Below the pieces are notes generated by a model, which worked only from the letters and a program-made list of their open reading frames with translations, was not told where the DNA came from and ran no database searches. From contig DLGZ01000009.1 of assembly GCA_002482965.1 (NCBI GenBank), positions 53,666 through 95,408 on the forward strand: DNA of 41,743 nucleotides, written 5' to 3'. Positions 35,048 to 41,743 of this stretch are shown here, one piece after another. A program made the translations under genes and the position numbers. Position 1 is the first letter of the stretch, and each line of letters starts with the position of its first letter. The stretch comes from Verrucomicrobiaceae bacterium UBA7681. GTDB taxonomy: Bacteria > Verrucomicrobiota > Verrucomicrobiia > Verrucomicrobiales > Verrucomicrobiaceae.

Positions 35048-35088
35048 GTCATATTGAACTAGCATGTGACATGCCATATCTCATGGCA
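35043..35088 (-). promoter_or_regulatory. overlapping inverted repeats at the start of the efflux operon
   Basis: GGCATGTCA (35043-35051) and TGACATGCC (35067-35075) are perfect inverse arms 15 bases apart. TGCCAT (35072-35077) and ATGGCA (35083-35088) form a second perfect inverted repeat sharing bases with the first. They cover the adaptor start codon and the bases just upstream, a typical place for a TetR- or MarR-type operator. No promoter with good -35 and -10 boxes was recognised. Confidence 0.55.
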
Positions 35089-35383
35089 GCTCGGGGATGG
35101 GTTTGAAGCACCATTTCATACTGGAGGAAGCCTAACAACCCGGCTGTCCGGCAGGAGTAGAGCTTCTCTGACTGAGATTCTGTTTTGACATTTGCATAAA
35201 CATCACATCATCAACGGATTGGATGGTGCGATAGCGGTGCGGACGTCCTGCTGGTAGTACCAGAACGGAAGGGCAAAGTCAAAAAGCAAGGCGTATAGAG
35301 TAGCGTAAAACGCTACAAAAATACGTCTTACATATTTATGTAATTGCTTGGCCAAACTGGGTACTTTTGCGCTGAAGGCAGGG
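35089..35383. other. gene-free stretch rich in palindromes
   Basis: No convincing gene is seen; open frames here are short and lack family features. It holds three perfect inverted repeats: CTGGTA-G-TACCAG (35251-35263), GTAGCGT-AAA-ACGCTAC (35300-35316) and TTACATA-TT-TATGTAA (35328-35343). A TTGACA lies at 35185-35190 on the plus strand without a clear -10. The part from about 35270 to 35345 is visibly more AT-rich than its surroundings. It contains the 5' side of the efflux operon and the 3' side of the beta-propeller gene. Confidence 0.6.
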
Positions 35384-36865
35384 CTATTTGCCACGAAGAT
35401 CCAGGCACAGCACCCGGGGACCCGATTTCCGCAGCAGATCCTGCGATTGCTGGCGCACATAAAGCAGACCGTGGCTCAGCGCGGGCAGGCTCCAGGTGTT
35501 GAGTGCATAGAATGGCTGGGCTTGAGCCATGACTTTTACCCCCGCTGGACTCAGGGTGAGCCAATGCAGCGAACCGGTTTCGCCGAGGCAGATGAATGCG
35601 CCGTCGGCTTTCAGCAAGCTGGCGCGCAGGATGCTGAGACGAGTGGGATTGGCTCGTCCAGTCAGCTTGCTGAATTCGGCATCTTCCCATTCGATCTGCT
35701 GCTCCCACACTTCTTCGCCGGTTTCGGCGTTTACGCAGACGAGGCGGGACTTTGGCTCTGTCTCGCCGTCGATGGCGTAGAGATGGCCTTCGTGATAAAC
35801 CGGGTTCATCCAGTGTACGGCGAGCTTCTTGGACTGCCAGACTTCCTTCGCCTGATACTCCGCGTCATACTCGACCATCACACCACCGAGCGGGCGGCCC
35901 TTCGGATAGGCCGTGGTGATGAAGGCGCGATTTTTCTCCGGGATGACGACGGGTGAGGTGCCGATGGCCTGGATGTAATCCTCGCTGCGCCACGGAAACT
36001 TGGAATGCAGTTTCCCACTCGCGGGATCAATGCACATGAGGCCGCCTGTGGCGGGATCGCTCTCACCACCGGCATAGATGAGCAACTTCGTCTGCCCATG
36101 CAGCTTGGCGGGAATCGGTGAGGCGTAGCTTGCGCCCCAGGCGTCTTCGACTGTCCACATGACCTTGCCGCTCTGCAAATCAAACGCCGCCACGCTCACG
36201 CCCGCTTCCGCTAGCTTTGTTTTACGGTCGCGCATTCCTTCGTTGTCTTCGATGAGGGTTTTCTTGCCGCCGACATTCAGGATCACGCGTCCGTCGAGAA
36301 TGAGCGGCGTGCCGCCCGCGCCGAAGAAATCCTGCGGCACGTTGTATTCTTTGCGCAGATCATGCTGCCACAATGCCTTGCCGGTTTTTAAATCGAAGGC
36401 GTGCAACTCCGACGTCACGCCATAGGTCACCACGATACCCTCGGCGATCACCGGGCTGCCACGCGGGCCATTGCCGAAGCCGTAGCGATCCTGATACGTG
36501 ACCGGATAATCCTGTGTCCAGAATCGCTTTCCGGTTTCGCGATGCAGACATTCGATGGTCTCTTTGCCTTCGAGCGCATGGAAGATCACGCAGAAGTCGC
36601 CGCTGATGGCTGGAGAGTTGTAAGCATCGCCCATCTGGACTTCCCACACAGGCTTGGGTTCATCTTGCGACCAAGTTTTCAGCAGATGGGTTTCCGGCGA
36701 ATGGGCATCATTCGTGGGGCCGAGTACGCGCGGCCAGTCGCTCGTCTTCGCCTCTGCGGCCAGCGGCTTTGGGGCAGCATGAAAGGTCAGACGGTCAAGC
36801 GCCTCCTGCGCAGAGCTGACGTTCAGGGCGAAAAGAAGCAGAAACAGTCTCAACGAATTTTTCAT
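35384..36865 (-). CDS. secreted PQQ-type beta-propeller protein
   Basis: A 493-residue exported protein. A signal peptide covers about residues 1-19 (LRLFLLLFALNVSSAQ). The mature part has repeated blades with the PQQ-like pattern: ECLHRETGKRFWTQDY, HAFDLKTGKALWQHDL, AAFDLQSGKVMWTVED, MCIDPASGKLHSKFPW and VCVNAETGEEVWEQQI. Such repeats form a seven- or eight-bladed propeller. The dehydrogenase active-site signatures are not evident, so it may be a binding or scaffold protein (BamB-like fold) rather than a quinoprotein enzyme; planctomycetes and verrucomicrobia hold many such paralogues. It is divergent from the membrane protein gene at 36907, with 41 bases between starts. Confidence 0.88.
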   Translation of the reverse strand: MKNSLRLFLLLFALNVSSAQEALDRLTFHAAPKPLAAEAKTSDWPRVLGPTNDAHSPETHLLKTWSQDEPKPVWEVQMGDAYNSPAISGDFCVIFHALEGKETIECLHRETGKRFWTQDYPVTYQDRYGFGNGPRGSPVIAEGIVVTYGVTSELHAFDLKTGKALWQHDLRKEYNVPQDFFGAGGTPLILDGRVILNVGGKKTLIEDNEGMRDRKTKLAEAGVSVAAFDLQSGKVMWTVEDAWGASYASPIPAKLHGQTKLLIYAGGESDPATGGLMCIDPASGKLHSKFPWRSEDYIQAIGTSPVVIPEKNRAFITTAYPKGRPLGGVMVEYDAEYQAKEVWQSKKLAVHWMNPVYHEGHLYAIDGETEPKSRLVCVNAETGEEVWEQQIEWEDAEFSKLTGRANPTRLSILRASLLKADGAFICLGETGSLHWLTLSPAGVKVMAQAQPFYALNTWSLPALSHGLLYVRQQSQDLLRKSGPRVLCLDLRGK

Positions 36866-36906
36866 GTTGTGACAAGCTAGCCACGACTGTTAAGAACGCC
36901 ACTCTC

Positions 36907-37377
36907 ATGAATCCCATGCGTGAACTCACTTGGTTTGAGCGCCAATTTGTGGCGTTCGTGGTGGGCGGTATTCCTGCCTGCATCCTTGGGTTTGTCCTTG
37001 GACTCTGGGGAAATGGGATGGGAGGCCGGGAGCTCGAACTCGGCACGGTTTTACTGAGGGGCGGCTACTGCTCTGTGTTTCCGGTCATTTTAGCCTGCCT
37101 CATGCCGCGTTCCTGGATGCCTCCTGTATTGACTTATTTACTTGGGTTCAGCATGGGATTTGGCAGCTCGGATGGGTTTGCGATGCTTGCAAAAATCATC
37201 GCGGCACCTGTTCATTGGCTTGAGGGCAAGCACATGATTACTTCACTACCCCCTTCACATCCTGATCAGCCTTGGATTCTTGGACTGGCGCTCTGGCTCG
37301 CTGGACTGGCGTCCATCCTGCGCCGAAACCCCCGATTCGCGGCCATGCTCCGAAGGTTGGAAATCCACCCTGATTAA
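36907..37377 (+). CDS. small polytopic membrane protein of unknown function
   Basis: A 156-residue protein with about four hydrophobic segments (FVAFVVGGIPACILGFVLGL; YCSVFPVILACLM; VLTYLLGFSMGFGSS; WILGLALWLAGLASIL) and a basic C-terminus. Gly-rich helices suggest close packing. Its family is not recognised. It lies between the divergent beta-propeller gene and hemQ, 98 bases before the latter on the same strand, with no visible functional link. Confidence 0.7.
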   Translation: MNPMRELTWFERQFVAFVVGGIPACILGFVLGLWGNGMGGRELELGTVLLRGGYCSVFPVILACLMPRSWMPPVLTYLLGFSMGFGSSDGFAMLAKIIAAPVHWLEGKHMITSLPPSHPDQPWILGLALWLAGLASILRRNPRFAAMLRRLEIHPD

Positions 37378-37475
37378 AGCTGTTGAAGAACCGATAAAGC
37401 ACAGCAAAAGCCAATGATCGTCCGTTGAGACGGCTGAATTCCGGCGTATGTGACTGGCAACCTCCAATCAACCCC

Positions 37476-38333
37476 ATGCTCATTCCGACCTCTTTCCCCA
37501 CGTCCACCGGTCCTGCTGAATCGAAACCGCTTATTTCCGAGGAGGGGTGGGTCGTGCAGCACCTGTTTTTCACCATCGATCACGGCTACTGGGCGGCGCT
37601 GATGCCGGAAGAGCGCCAGGAGCGGCGTGAGAACTTCACGCGCACGATTGAGGCTATCCGCAAGCATCCCGGCACGCAGTTGCTCGTGTTTGCGATGGTG
37701 TCGCCCAAGTCGGAGCTGGGCTTCATGCTGCTCACGCCAGACTTGCATGACTCGCAGCGCTTTGAAAAGCAGATCAACTTGGCGCTGGGCCCGGATGTGC
37801 TGACGCCGGCCTACAGCTATCTTTCGATGACGGAGTGGACCGAGTACTCGCAGTCCGAAGAGGAGTTCAAAGCGCAGATCGAGAAGGCGGAAAACCTGAC
37901 TCCCGGCACGGAGGCCTTCGAAAAACGCGTGACGGAATGGAAGACTCACATGGCGAAGTATTTCAACGATCGTCTCTACCCAAACATGCCCGACTGGCAG
38001 GTCTTCTGTTTCTATCCGATGAGCAAGCGCCGCAGCGTGGGTGCAAACTGGTATGCCAACGATTTTGCCAAGCGCCGTGAACTGATGGGCGGCCACGCCA
38101 AGACGGGCCGCAAATACGCCGGCAAGGTGCGCCAGCTCATCTCCGGTTCCACCGGCCTCGACAGCCACGAGTGGGGCGTGACGCTCTTTGCGCACGACAT
38201 GGTCCAGATCAAAAACATCGTCTATGAGATGCGCTTTGACGAAGTCACCACCCAGTATGGCGAATTTGGCGACTTCTACATCGGCATCCAACCTCCGACA
38301 GGTGAACTGCTGCAGCGGGTGATGCTTGCGTGA
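37476..38333 (+). CDS. hemQ: coproheme decarboxylase (HemQ/ChdC), chlorite dismutase family
   Basis: A 285-residue haem enzyme that turns coproheme into haem b in the coproporphyrin-dependent pathway. The residues known from Geobacillus HemQ are all found at the same spacing: reactive Tyr145 as Y180 (FYPMSKRR), Lys149 as K184, Trp157 as W192, haem-ligand His172 as H207 (GGHAKTGRKYAGK), distal Gln185 as Q220 and Arg218 as R253 (EMRFDE). Gln rather than Arg at the distal site separates it from true chlorite dismutases. The ATG at 37476 leaves a 20-residue tail before the fold. The stop overlaps the thiG start (GTGA). It is notable in a diderm bacterium. Confidence 0.93.
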   Translation: MLIPTSFPTSTGPAESKPLISEEGWVVQHLFFTIDHGYWAALMPEERQERRENFTRTIEAIRKHPGTQLLVFAMVSPKSELGFMLLTPDLHDSQRFEKQINLALGPDVLTPAYSYLSMTEWTEYSQSEEEFKAQIEKAENLTPGTEAFEKRVTEWKTHMAKYFNDRLYPNMPDWQVFCFYPMSKRRSVGANWYANDFAKRRELMGGHAKTGRKYAGKVRQLISGSTGLDSHEWGVTLFAHDMVQIKNIVYEMRFDEVTTQYGEFGDFYIGIQPPTGELLQRVMLA

Positions 38334-39145
38334 GGCGGGATTGGGTGCATCTCTCACTCCCTGTGCCAAATCAGCCCCTCACCATCGCCAATCGTCAGTT
38401 CAACTCCCGCCTCATGATGGGGACGGGCAAATTCGCCAGCGGTGAGCTGATGCGAGATGCCATTGTGGCCTCGGAGACGGAAATCGTGACCGTGGCGCTG
38501 CGTCGGGCCGATTTGACTGGGAAGGGCGACCCCTTTGCCAACATCCTCGATTTCATACCGAAGAACGTCCTTCTGCTGCCGAACACCAGCGGGGCGATGA
38601 ATGCGGAGGAAGCGGTGCGCCTGGCCCGGCTGGCCGTGGCGGCGGGGTTGCCGAACTGGGTGAAACTTGAGATCCATCCCGACCCACGCTACCTGCTGCC
38701 GGATCCGATTGAGACGCTGAAGGCGGCCGAAATTCTTGTGAAGGAGGGTTTTATTGTCCTCCCCTACATCAATGCCGACCCCGTTTTGGCCCGTCGCCTG
38801 CAGGATGTGGGCACGGCCACGGTGATGCCACTGGGGTCTCCCATAGGCTCGCATCAGGGCATCGTGACGCGTCGTATGATCGAAATCATCCTCACCCAGG
38901 CCACCGTGCCGGTCGTGGTGGATGCCGGGATTGGAGCACCTAGCCATGCCGCCGAGGCCTTTGAAATGGGGGCGGACGCCGTTCTGGTGAACACCGCCAT
39001 TGCCGTCGCCTCAGACCCTGTGCGCATGGCACAAGCCTTCAAAATGGCCGTGGAGGCCGGACGCAGCGCCTATGAAATCGGTCTGAGCGAGGGCGCAGCA
39101 GAGGCTTCAGCCACCAGTCCGCTGACGACTTTCCTTTATCAGTAG
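38330..39145 (+). CDS. thiG: thiazole synthase
   Basis: A 271-residue enzyme that builds the thiazole phosphate of thiamine from DXP, ThiS thiocarboxylate and dehydroglycine. TIM-barrel motifs are strong: SRLMMGTGKFAS, TVALRRADLTGKGDPFANIL, LPNTSGAMNAEEAVRLARLA, the Schiff-base lysine K112 (NWVKLEIHPD), VMPLGSPIGSHQGI, VVVDAGIGAPSHAAEAFEMG and ADAVLVNTAIA. The GTG at 38330 overlaps the hemQ stop; GTG codons at 38345 or 38363 could be the true start, since the conserved part begins at LTIANRQF. No thiS, thiH or thiO is present in the window, nor a TPP riboswitch, so the link with hemQ is unusual. Confidence 0.94.
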   Translation: MRRDWVHLSLPVPNQPLTIANRQFNSRLMMGTGKFASGELMRDAIVASETEIVTVALRRADLTGKGDPFANILDFIPKNVLLLPNTSGAMNAEEAVRLARLAVAAGLPNWVKLEIHPDPRYLLPDPIETLKAAEILVKEGFIVLPYINADPVLARRLQDVGTATVMPLGSPIGSHQGIVTRRMIEIILTQATVPVVVDAGIGAPSHAAEAFEMGADAVLVNTAIAVASDPVRMAQAFKMAVEAGRSAYEIGLSEGAAEASATSPLTTFLYQ

Positions 39146-39163
39146 GCGAAAAACCGCCCGGTT

Positions 39164-39247
39164 TCAGCCTTTCACCAAGTAGGTGAAGACGATGACACCG
39201 CAGAAAAGCAGTGCGGCTGCGAGACACATTCCAGTAAAGATGACCAT
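39164..39247 (-). CDS. possible 27-residue single-helix microprotein
   Basis: A minus-strand frame from ATG at 39247 to TGA at 39164 encodes 27 residues, almost all hydrophobic after the start (FTGMCLAAALLFCGVIVFTY) and ending LVKG, a perfect single membrane helix with a basic end. It lies between thiG (convergent, 18 bases) and rpsN (divergent). No Shine-Dalgarno sequence is present, which is normal in this window. Chance cannot be excluded; no family is recognised. Confidence 0.35.
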   Translation of the reverse strand: MVIFTGMCLAAALLFCGVIVFTYLVKG

Positions 39248-39337
39248 AATAATTGGGCATTTAGCGTGAAATTGAGCGTTCGCCAGTAGAAATTTGTTCT
39301 TGCGAAAGTGGAGCTTTGGGCCAGACTCCGCGCCCCT

Positions 39338-39607
39338 ATGGCAAAAACATGCTGGCTCGAGCGCGACAAGCGCAAACGTAAAACCGTCGAAAAGTACGCT
39401 AAACTCCGTGCAGAACTCAAGGAGAAAGGCGACTTCGTCGGTCTCTCCATGCTTCCACGTGATGCAAGCCCGACACGTCTCATCAACCGCTGCCGCGTTA
39501 CCGGCCGTCGTCGCGCGTTCATTCGCCGCTTCCAGATGTCCCGTATGACCTTCCGCGAACTCGCCTCTCAGGGAATGATCCCCGGAGTGACGAAGTCCAG
39601 CTGGTAG
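39338..39607 (+). CDS. rpsN: 30S ribosomal protein S14, zinc-independent type
   Basis: An 89-residue, very basic protein of the small ribosomal subunit head, starting MAKTCWLERDKRKRKTVEKY and ending IPGVTKSSW. The central NRCRVTGRRRAFIRRFQMSR matches S14. It lacks the two CxxC pairs of the short zinc-binding S14 and has the full length of the E. coli type (C-minus form). It is not in a ribosomal protein operon here. In some bacteria such isolated zinc-free S14 genes are Zur-controlled spares; no Zur-like box was seen upstream. Confidence 0.96.
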   Translation: MAKTCWLERDKRKRKTVEKYAKLRAELKEKGDFVGLSMLPRDASPTRLINRCRVTGRRRAFIRRFQMSRMTFRELASQGMIPGVTKSSW

Positions 39608-39624
39608 TCTTCCGTCCCCAACTT

Positions 39625-39648
39625 GCAGCCAGGGGTGCCTCTGGCTGC
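39625..39648 (+). terminator. hairpin after rpsN
   Basis: GCAGCCAG (39625-39632) and CTGGCTGC (39641-39648) form a perfect 8-bp stem with an eight-base loop, 17 bases beyond the rpsN stop. The bases that follow (TTGG) do not form a T tract, so termination would be weak or the hairpin may protect the 3' end. Confidence 0.5.
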
Positions 39649-39674
39649 TTGGAGAGGCGGTGCGTTCTTCTCTG

Positions 39675-39926
39675 ATGCCTACCTACTCCTACATTGCTGA
39701 CGACCCTGAAAAGGGATGCCCTGCTTGCCGCAGAGGCTTTGACCTGCGCCGCCCGCTCAGCAGGCCAGCTCTTGAGGCATGCCCTCTATGCAGGCAGCCG
39801 GTCAAAAAACTCATTTCCGGTTTTAACACGCCGAAGATCACCAAACCCCTCTCCGTTTCCGACGCTAAGGCCGCCGGCTTCACCATCCTCGAAAAACGAT
39901 GCGATGGAAATTACGAGAAGCTGTGA
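39675..39926 (+). CDS. FmdB-type zinc ribbon protein
   Basis: An 83-residue protein starting MPTYSYIADDP, with two knuckles CPAC and CPLC about 24 residues apart (GCPACRRGFD; ACPLCRQPVKKLISGF). This is the layout of the FmdB/CxxC-CxxC regulatory-protein family. The first knuckle lacks the usual Gly after the second Cys. The C-terminal part (NTPKITKPLSVSDAKAAGF, then TILEK) may fold separately. Its function is unknown; the family has been linked loosely to regulation. It lies 67 bases after rpsN and 20 bases before the CBS-domain gene, all on the plus strand. Confidence 0.8.
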   Translation: MPTYSYIADDPEKGCPACRRGFDLRRPLSRPALEACPLCRQPVKKLISGFNTPKITKPLSVSDAKAAGFTILEKRCDGNYEKL

Positions 39927-39946
39927 ACGCCTGACCGCGCCGCCTC

Positions 39947-41344
39947 ATGACTCCTTTGCTCGCCAATGCCTCTGCTGAACTCGTTCGCGAGTGGAGCTTC
40001 ACCGCTAGTGAAGTCTTCTGGCAGGCTGTAATCGTGCTGGTCATTGTGCTGCTCAACGCCTTCTTTGTGGCGGCTGAGTTCGCCATCGTCAAAGTCAGGG
40101 ACAGCCAGCTCACGGCCGCCATCGAAGACGGTACGCGTGGTGCCCAGTTCGCGCAGACTGTGACGAGGAACCTGGACGCCTACCTCTCCGCCGGGCAGTT
40201 GGGCATCACGCTGACCAGCATCGCGCTGGGGATTTTCGGCGAGCCGTTTGTCTCTGTCTTGGTGCAGCCGATGCTGTTTAAAATTGGCATCGTTAACGAG
40301 ACGGTGATCCGCTGGACGTCCATCGGCATCGCCTATGCCATCGTCACCTTTTTGCATGTCGTCCTGGGAGAACAGACGCCCAAGGTGGTCGCCATCCGCA
40401 AATCCATGCAAACCGCGCTGCTGATCGCGCGCCCGTTGCACCTGTTTTACATCGTGCTGAAGCCGGCGATCTGGATTCTCAGCGCCAGCACCAACCTCGT
40501 CCTTCGCTTCCTGGGCATCACGGCCGTTTCCGAGCACGAGATCGCCCACTCGGAAGAAGAGCTGCGGCACATCGTGGCCGAAAGCCAGAAATCCAAGGAG
40601 GTGACGGAAACCGAAAAGGACATCCTTCTCAACGCCCTCGCCCTCAATGACCGCTGCGTGCGTGATGTGATGACGCCGCGCAATCAGGTGGTCTCGCTGG
40701 ATGCGGATGAAACCTTTGAGGACAGCCTCAAAATTGCCATCGACTCCAAGCATACGAGGTATCCGCTGGTCGAAGGTCACCTCGACCACGCCATCGGCAC
40801 CATTCACATCAAGGATCTGCTCGGACTCATTGGCCAGCCGCAGCCCGACCTGCGCAAGATCAAACGCGAGCTGCAGATGGTGCCGGAGATGATGCCCATC
40901 GACAAGCTGCTGCGCTTCTTCCTCGACAAACACGTCCACGTGGCCCTTGCCGTGGATGAATTTGGCGGTGCCGTCGGCATTGTGACACTCGACAACGTGC
41001 TTGAAGAAATCGTGGGTGATATTCAGGACGAATTCGATCACGAAGTCAGCGAGTTCCGCCGCATCAACGAAAACGAATTTACCGTCGAAGGCACCTACAA
41101 TCTCTACGAACTGGCCGACCAGACCGGCATCGACCTCGACAGCGACGAAGTCACCACCATCGGCGGCTATGTCACGCATCTCCTCGGCCATCTGCCCAAG
41201 GTGGGGGAAAAGGTGACCATCGAAGAATACGAGGTGACCACCACCAAGGCGGATCTCCGACGTGTGCTGCAATTGCACTTCAAGCGTCTTTCCACTCTGG
41301 CGGAAGAAGCCGCCGCAGCTGATGCTGCGCCGGAAGGTGTTTGA
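39947..41344 (+). CDS. hemolysin-like CNNM/CorC-type membrane protein with CBS domains
   Basis: A 465-residue inner-membrane protein. An N-terminal DUF21/CNNM domain (about residues 20-205) carries helices such as AVIVLVIVLLNAFFVAAEFA and the family motif GQLGITLTSIALG. A CBS pair follows (about 225-350; DVMTPRNQVVSLDAD, LAVDEFGGAVGIVTLDNVLE), then a CorC/HlyC transporter-associated domain (about 375-450; GTYNLYELADQTGIDLD). Relatives (CorB, YfjD, TlyC group) transport or regulate Mg2+ or other divalent cations; CBS domains usually bind nucleotides such as ATP. The older name hemolysin is probably misleading. Length is normal. Confidence 0.93.
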   Translation: MTPLLANASAELVREWSFTASEVFWQAVIVLVIVLLNAFFVAAEFAIVKVRDSQLTAAIEDGTRGAQFAQTVTRNLDAYLSAGQLGITLTSIALGIFGEPFVSVLVQPMLFKIGIVNETVIRWTSIGIAYAIVTFLHVVLGEQTPKVVAIRKSMQTALLIARPLHLFYIVLKPAIWILSASTNLVLRFLGITAVSEHEIAHSEEELRHIVAESQKSKEVTETEKDILLNALALNDRCVRDVMTPRNQVVSLDADETFEDSLKIAIDSKHTRYPLVEGHLDHAIGTIHIKDLLGLIGQPQPDLRKIKRELQMVPEMMPIDKLLRFFLDKHVHVALAVDEFGGAVGIVTLDNVLEEIVGDIQDEFDHEVSEFRRINENEFTVEGTYNLYELADQTGIDLDSDEVTTIGGYVTHLLGHLPKVGEKVTIEEYEVTTTKADLRRVLQLHFKRLSTLAEEAAAADAAPEGV

Positions 41345-41406
41345 ACCGCGATTAAGCGGAGTGTGTCCCATAGTTTAAGAAAGGCACCGCCCCCGTGGGC
41401 GTTTGC

Positions 41407-41743
41407 ATGAGTCCCCATCCTCATCGCACACGACTTCTGCCCATGCGCCTGCTCACTTTGCTCCTTTGTTTTCCCGCCCTCGCGGTCACAGCCTTCAGTC
41501 AAACCAAGGTCAGTGATGAGGATGCGCCGGAGGACTTGATCCTCGGGTTTCGTGGCAGGTCGAAGTATCAGATCGTCGTGCCGGATGTGGCCGCGAACGC
41601 GGCGGCGGAGTCATCGGTGACGCGGGCGGCGGAACTGCTGCAGCAGGCGTTTGCGGCGAACAAGATCACTCTCCAGCTGGTGAAGGAGTCACAGGTGGAT
41701 GCGGCGCGCCCTGGCTTCTATCTGGGGGCGACGAAGCTGGCAG
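41407..41743 (+). CDS. secreted protein, N-terminal part; DUF4838/GH67-N-like
   Basis: The open frame starts at ATG 41407 (or 41443, MRLLTLLLCF) and runs off the window after about 112 residues. A signal peptide is clear (LLTLLLCFPALAVTAFSQ). The mature part has SKYQIVVPDVAANAAAESSV, TRAAELLQQAFAANKITLQL and GFYLGATKLA, the pattern of the alpha-glucuronidase-like N-terminal domain that precedes DUF4838 and other carbohydrate-active domains in Verrucomicrobia and Planctomycetes. The catalytic part is missing, so its function stays open. Confidence 0.65.
   Translation, partial: MSPHPHRTRLLPMRLLTLLLCFPALAVTAFSQTKVSDEDAPEDLILGFRGRSKYQIVVPDVAANAAAESSVTRAAELLQQAFAANKITLQLVKESQVDAARPGFYLGATKLA

Noticed and set aside
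35237..35293. Short plus-strand frame ending in a Lys-rich peptide, considered as a gene remnant
   Set aside because: No start codon and too short to support any homology by eye.
35203..35460. Minus-strand 85-codon frame overlapping the end of the beta-propeller gene
   Set aside because: It overlaps the propeller C-terminus in another frame, is Cys-rich at the start and resembles no family.
37381..37475. Possible iron box (TTGAGAC) upstream of hemQ
   Set aside because: Only one half site resembles the 7-1-7 motif; the other side does not match.
39911..41371. Long minus-strand open frame opposite the CBS-domain gene
   Set aside because: Antisense to a complete CNNM/CBS/CorC protein; no domain of its own.
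41388..41401. CGCCC/GGGCG hairpin before the last partial gene
   Set aside because: Only a 5-bp stem followed by GTTTG; too weak to call a terminator.

Overview
The window looks like chromosomal DNA of a high-G+C, diderm bacterium, most probably Verrucomicrobiota (perhaps a Prosthecobacter/Verrucomicrobium relative). The evidence is indirect: Ser/Thr kinases with a DWG motif coupled to an ECF-type sigma factor, autotransporter-associated beta-strand repeats, a long-form IspG, FHA-cyclase and PQQ-type beta-propeller proteins, and a secreted protein resembling DUF4838/GH67-N proteins. Outer-membrane components (TonB receptors, autotransporter barrel, RND outer-membrane factor) show two membranes. 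There is no 16S gene here to settle the taxonomy. Almost no start codon is preceded by a Shine-Dalgarno sequence; many follow pyrimidine-rich stretches.

Left part (about 0.2-12.3 kb): an iron-uptake island. On the minus strand, in order of transcription, are a TPR-like protein, two paralogous TonB-dependent siderophore receptors, a PiuC-type 2OG-Fe(II) dioxygenase and a PepSY inner-membrane protein of ferric-siderophore-reductase type. Divergent from the TPR gene is tonB-exbB-exbD, followed at very short spacing by a membrane-anchored coiled-coil protein and then an MFS transporter. A near-canonical Fur box precedes one receptor. A 15-bp palindrome of 7-1-7 layout precedes tonB and has an imperfect relative in the same receptor promoter, so receptor and energy supply may share iron control.

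Middle part (12.3-26.2 kb): a sigma factor overlapping a large kinase-WD40 membrane protein (GTGA overlap), a divergent 1190-residue autotransporter with a strong terminator, an FHA-nucleotidyl cyclase protein, a small membrane protein and a Nudix hydrolase followed by a RelE-type toxin-antitoxin pair, long-form ispG, a stand-alone receiver protein behind an 11-bp tandem repeat, and an HtrA-type protease.

Right part (26.2-41.7 kb): comEC with an upstream TPR membrane protein; a tripartite RND efflux operon (adaptor, pump, outer-membrane factor) whose start region is packed with inverted repeats and whose pump lacks one of the two usual proton-relay aspartates; a PQQ-type beta-propeller protein; a small membrane protein; a HemQ-type coproheme decarboxylase overlapping thiG; rpsN (zinc-independent S14) followed by an FmdB-type zinc ribbon protein; a CNNM/CorC-type CBS membrane protein; and the start of a secreted protein cut by the window edge.

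No tRNA, rRNA, CRISPR array, transposase or phage gene was recognised. The least explained parts are the coiled-coil partner of the TonB motor, the 7-1-7 boxes, the inverted-repeat region around 35.04-35.35 kb, and a possible 27-residue membrane microprotein near 39.2 kb.
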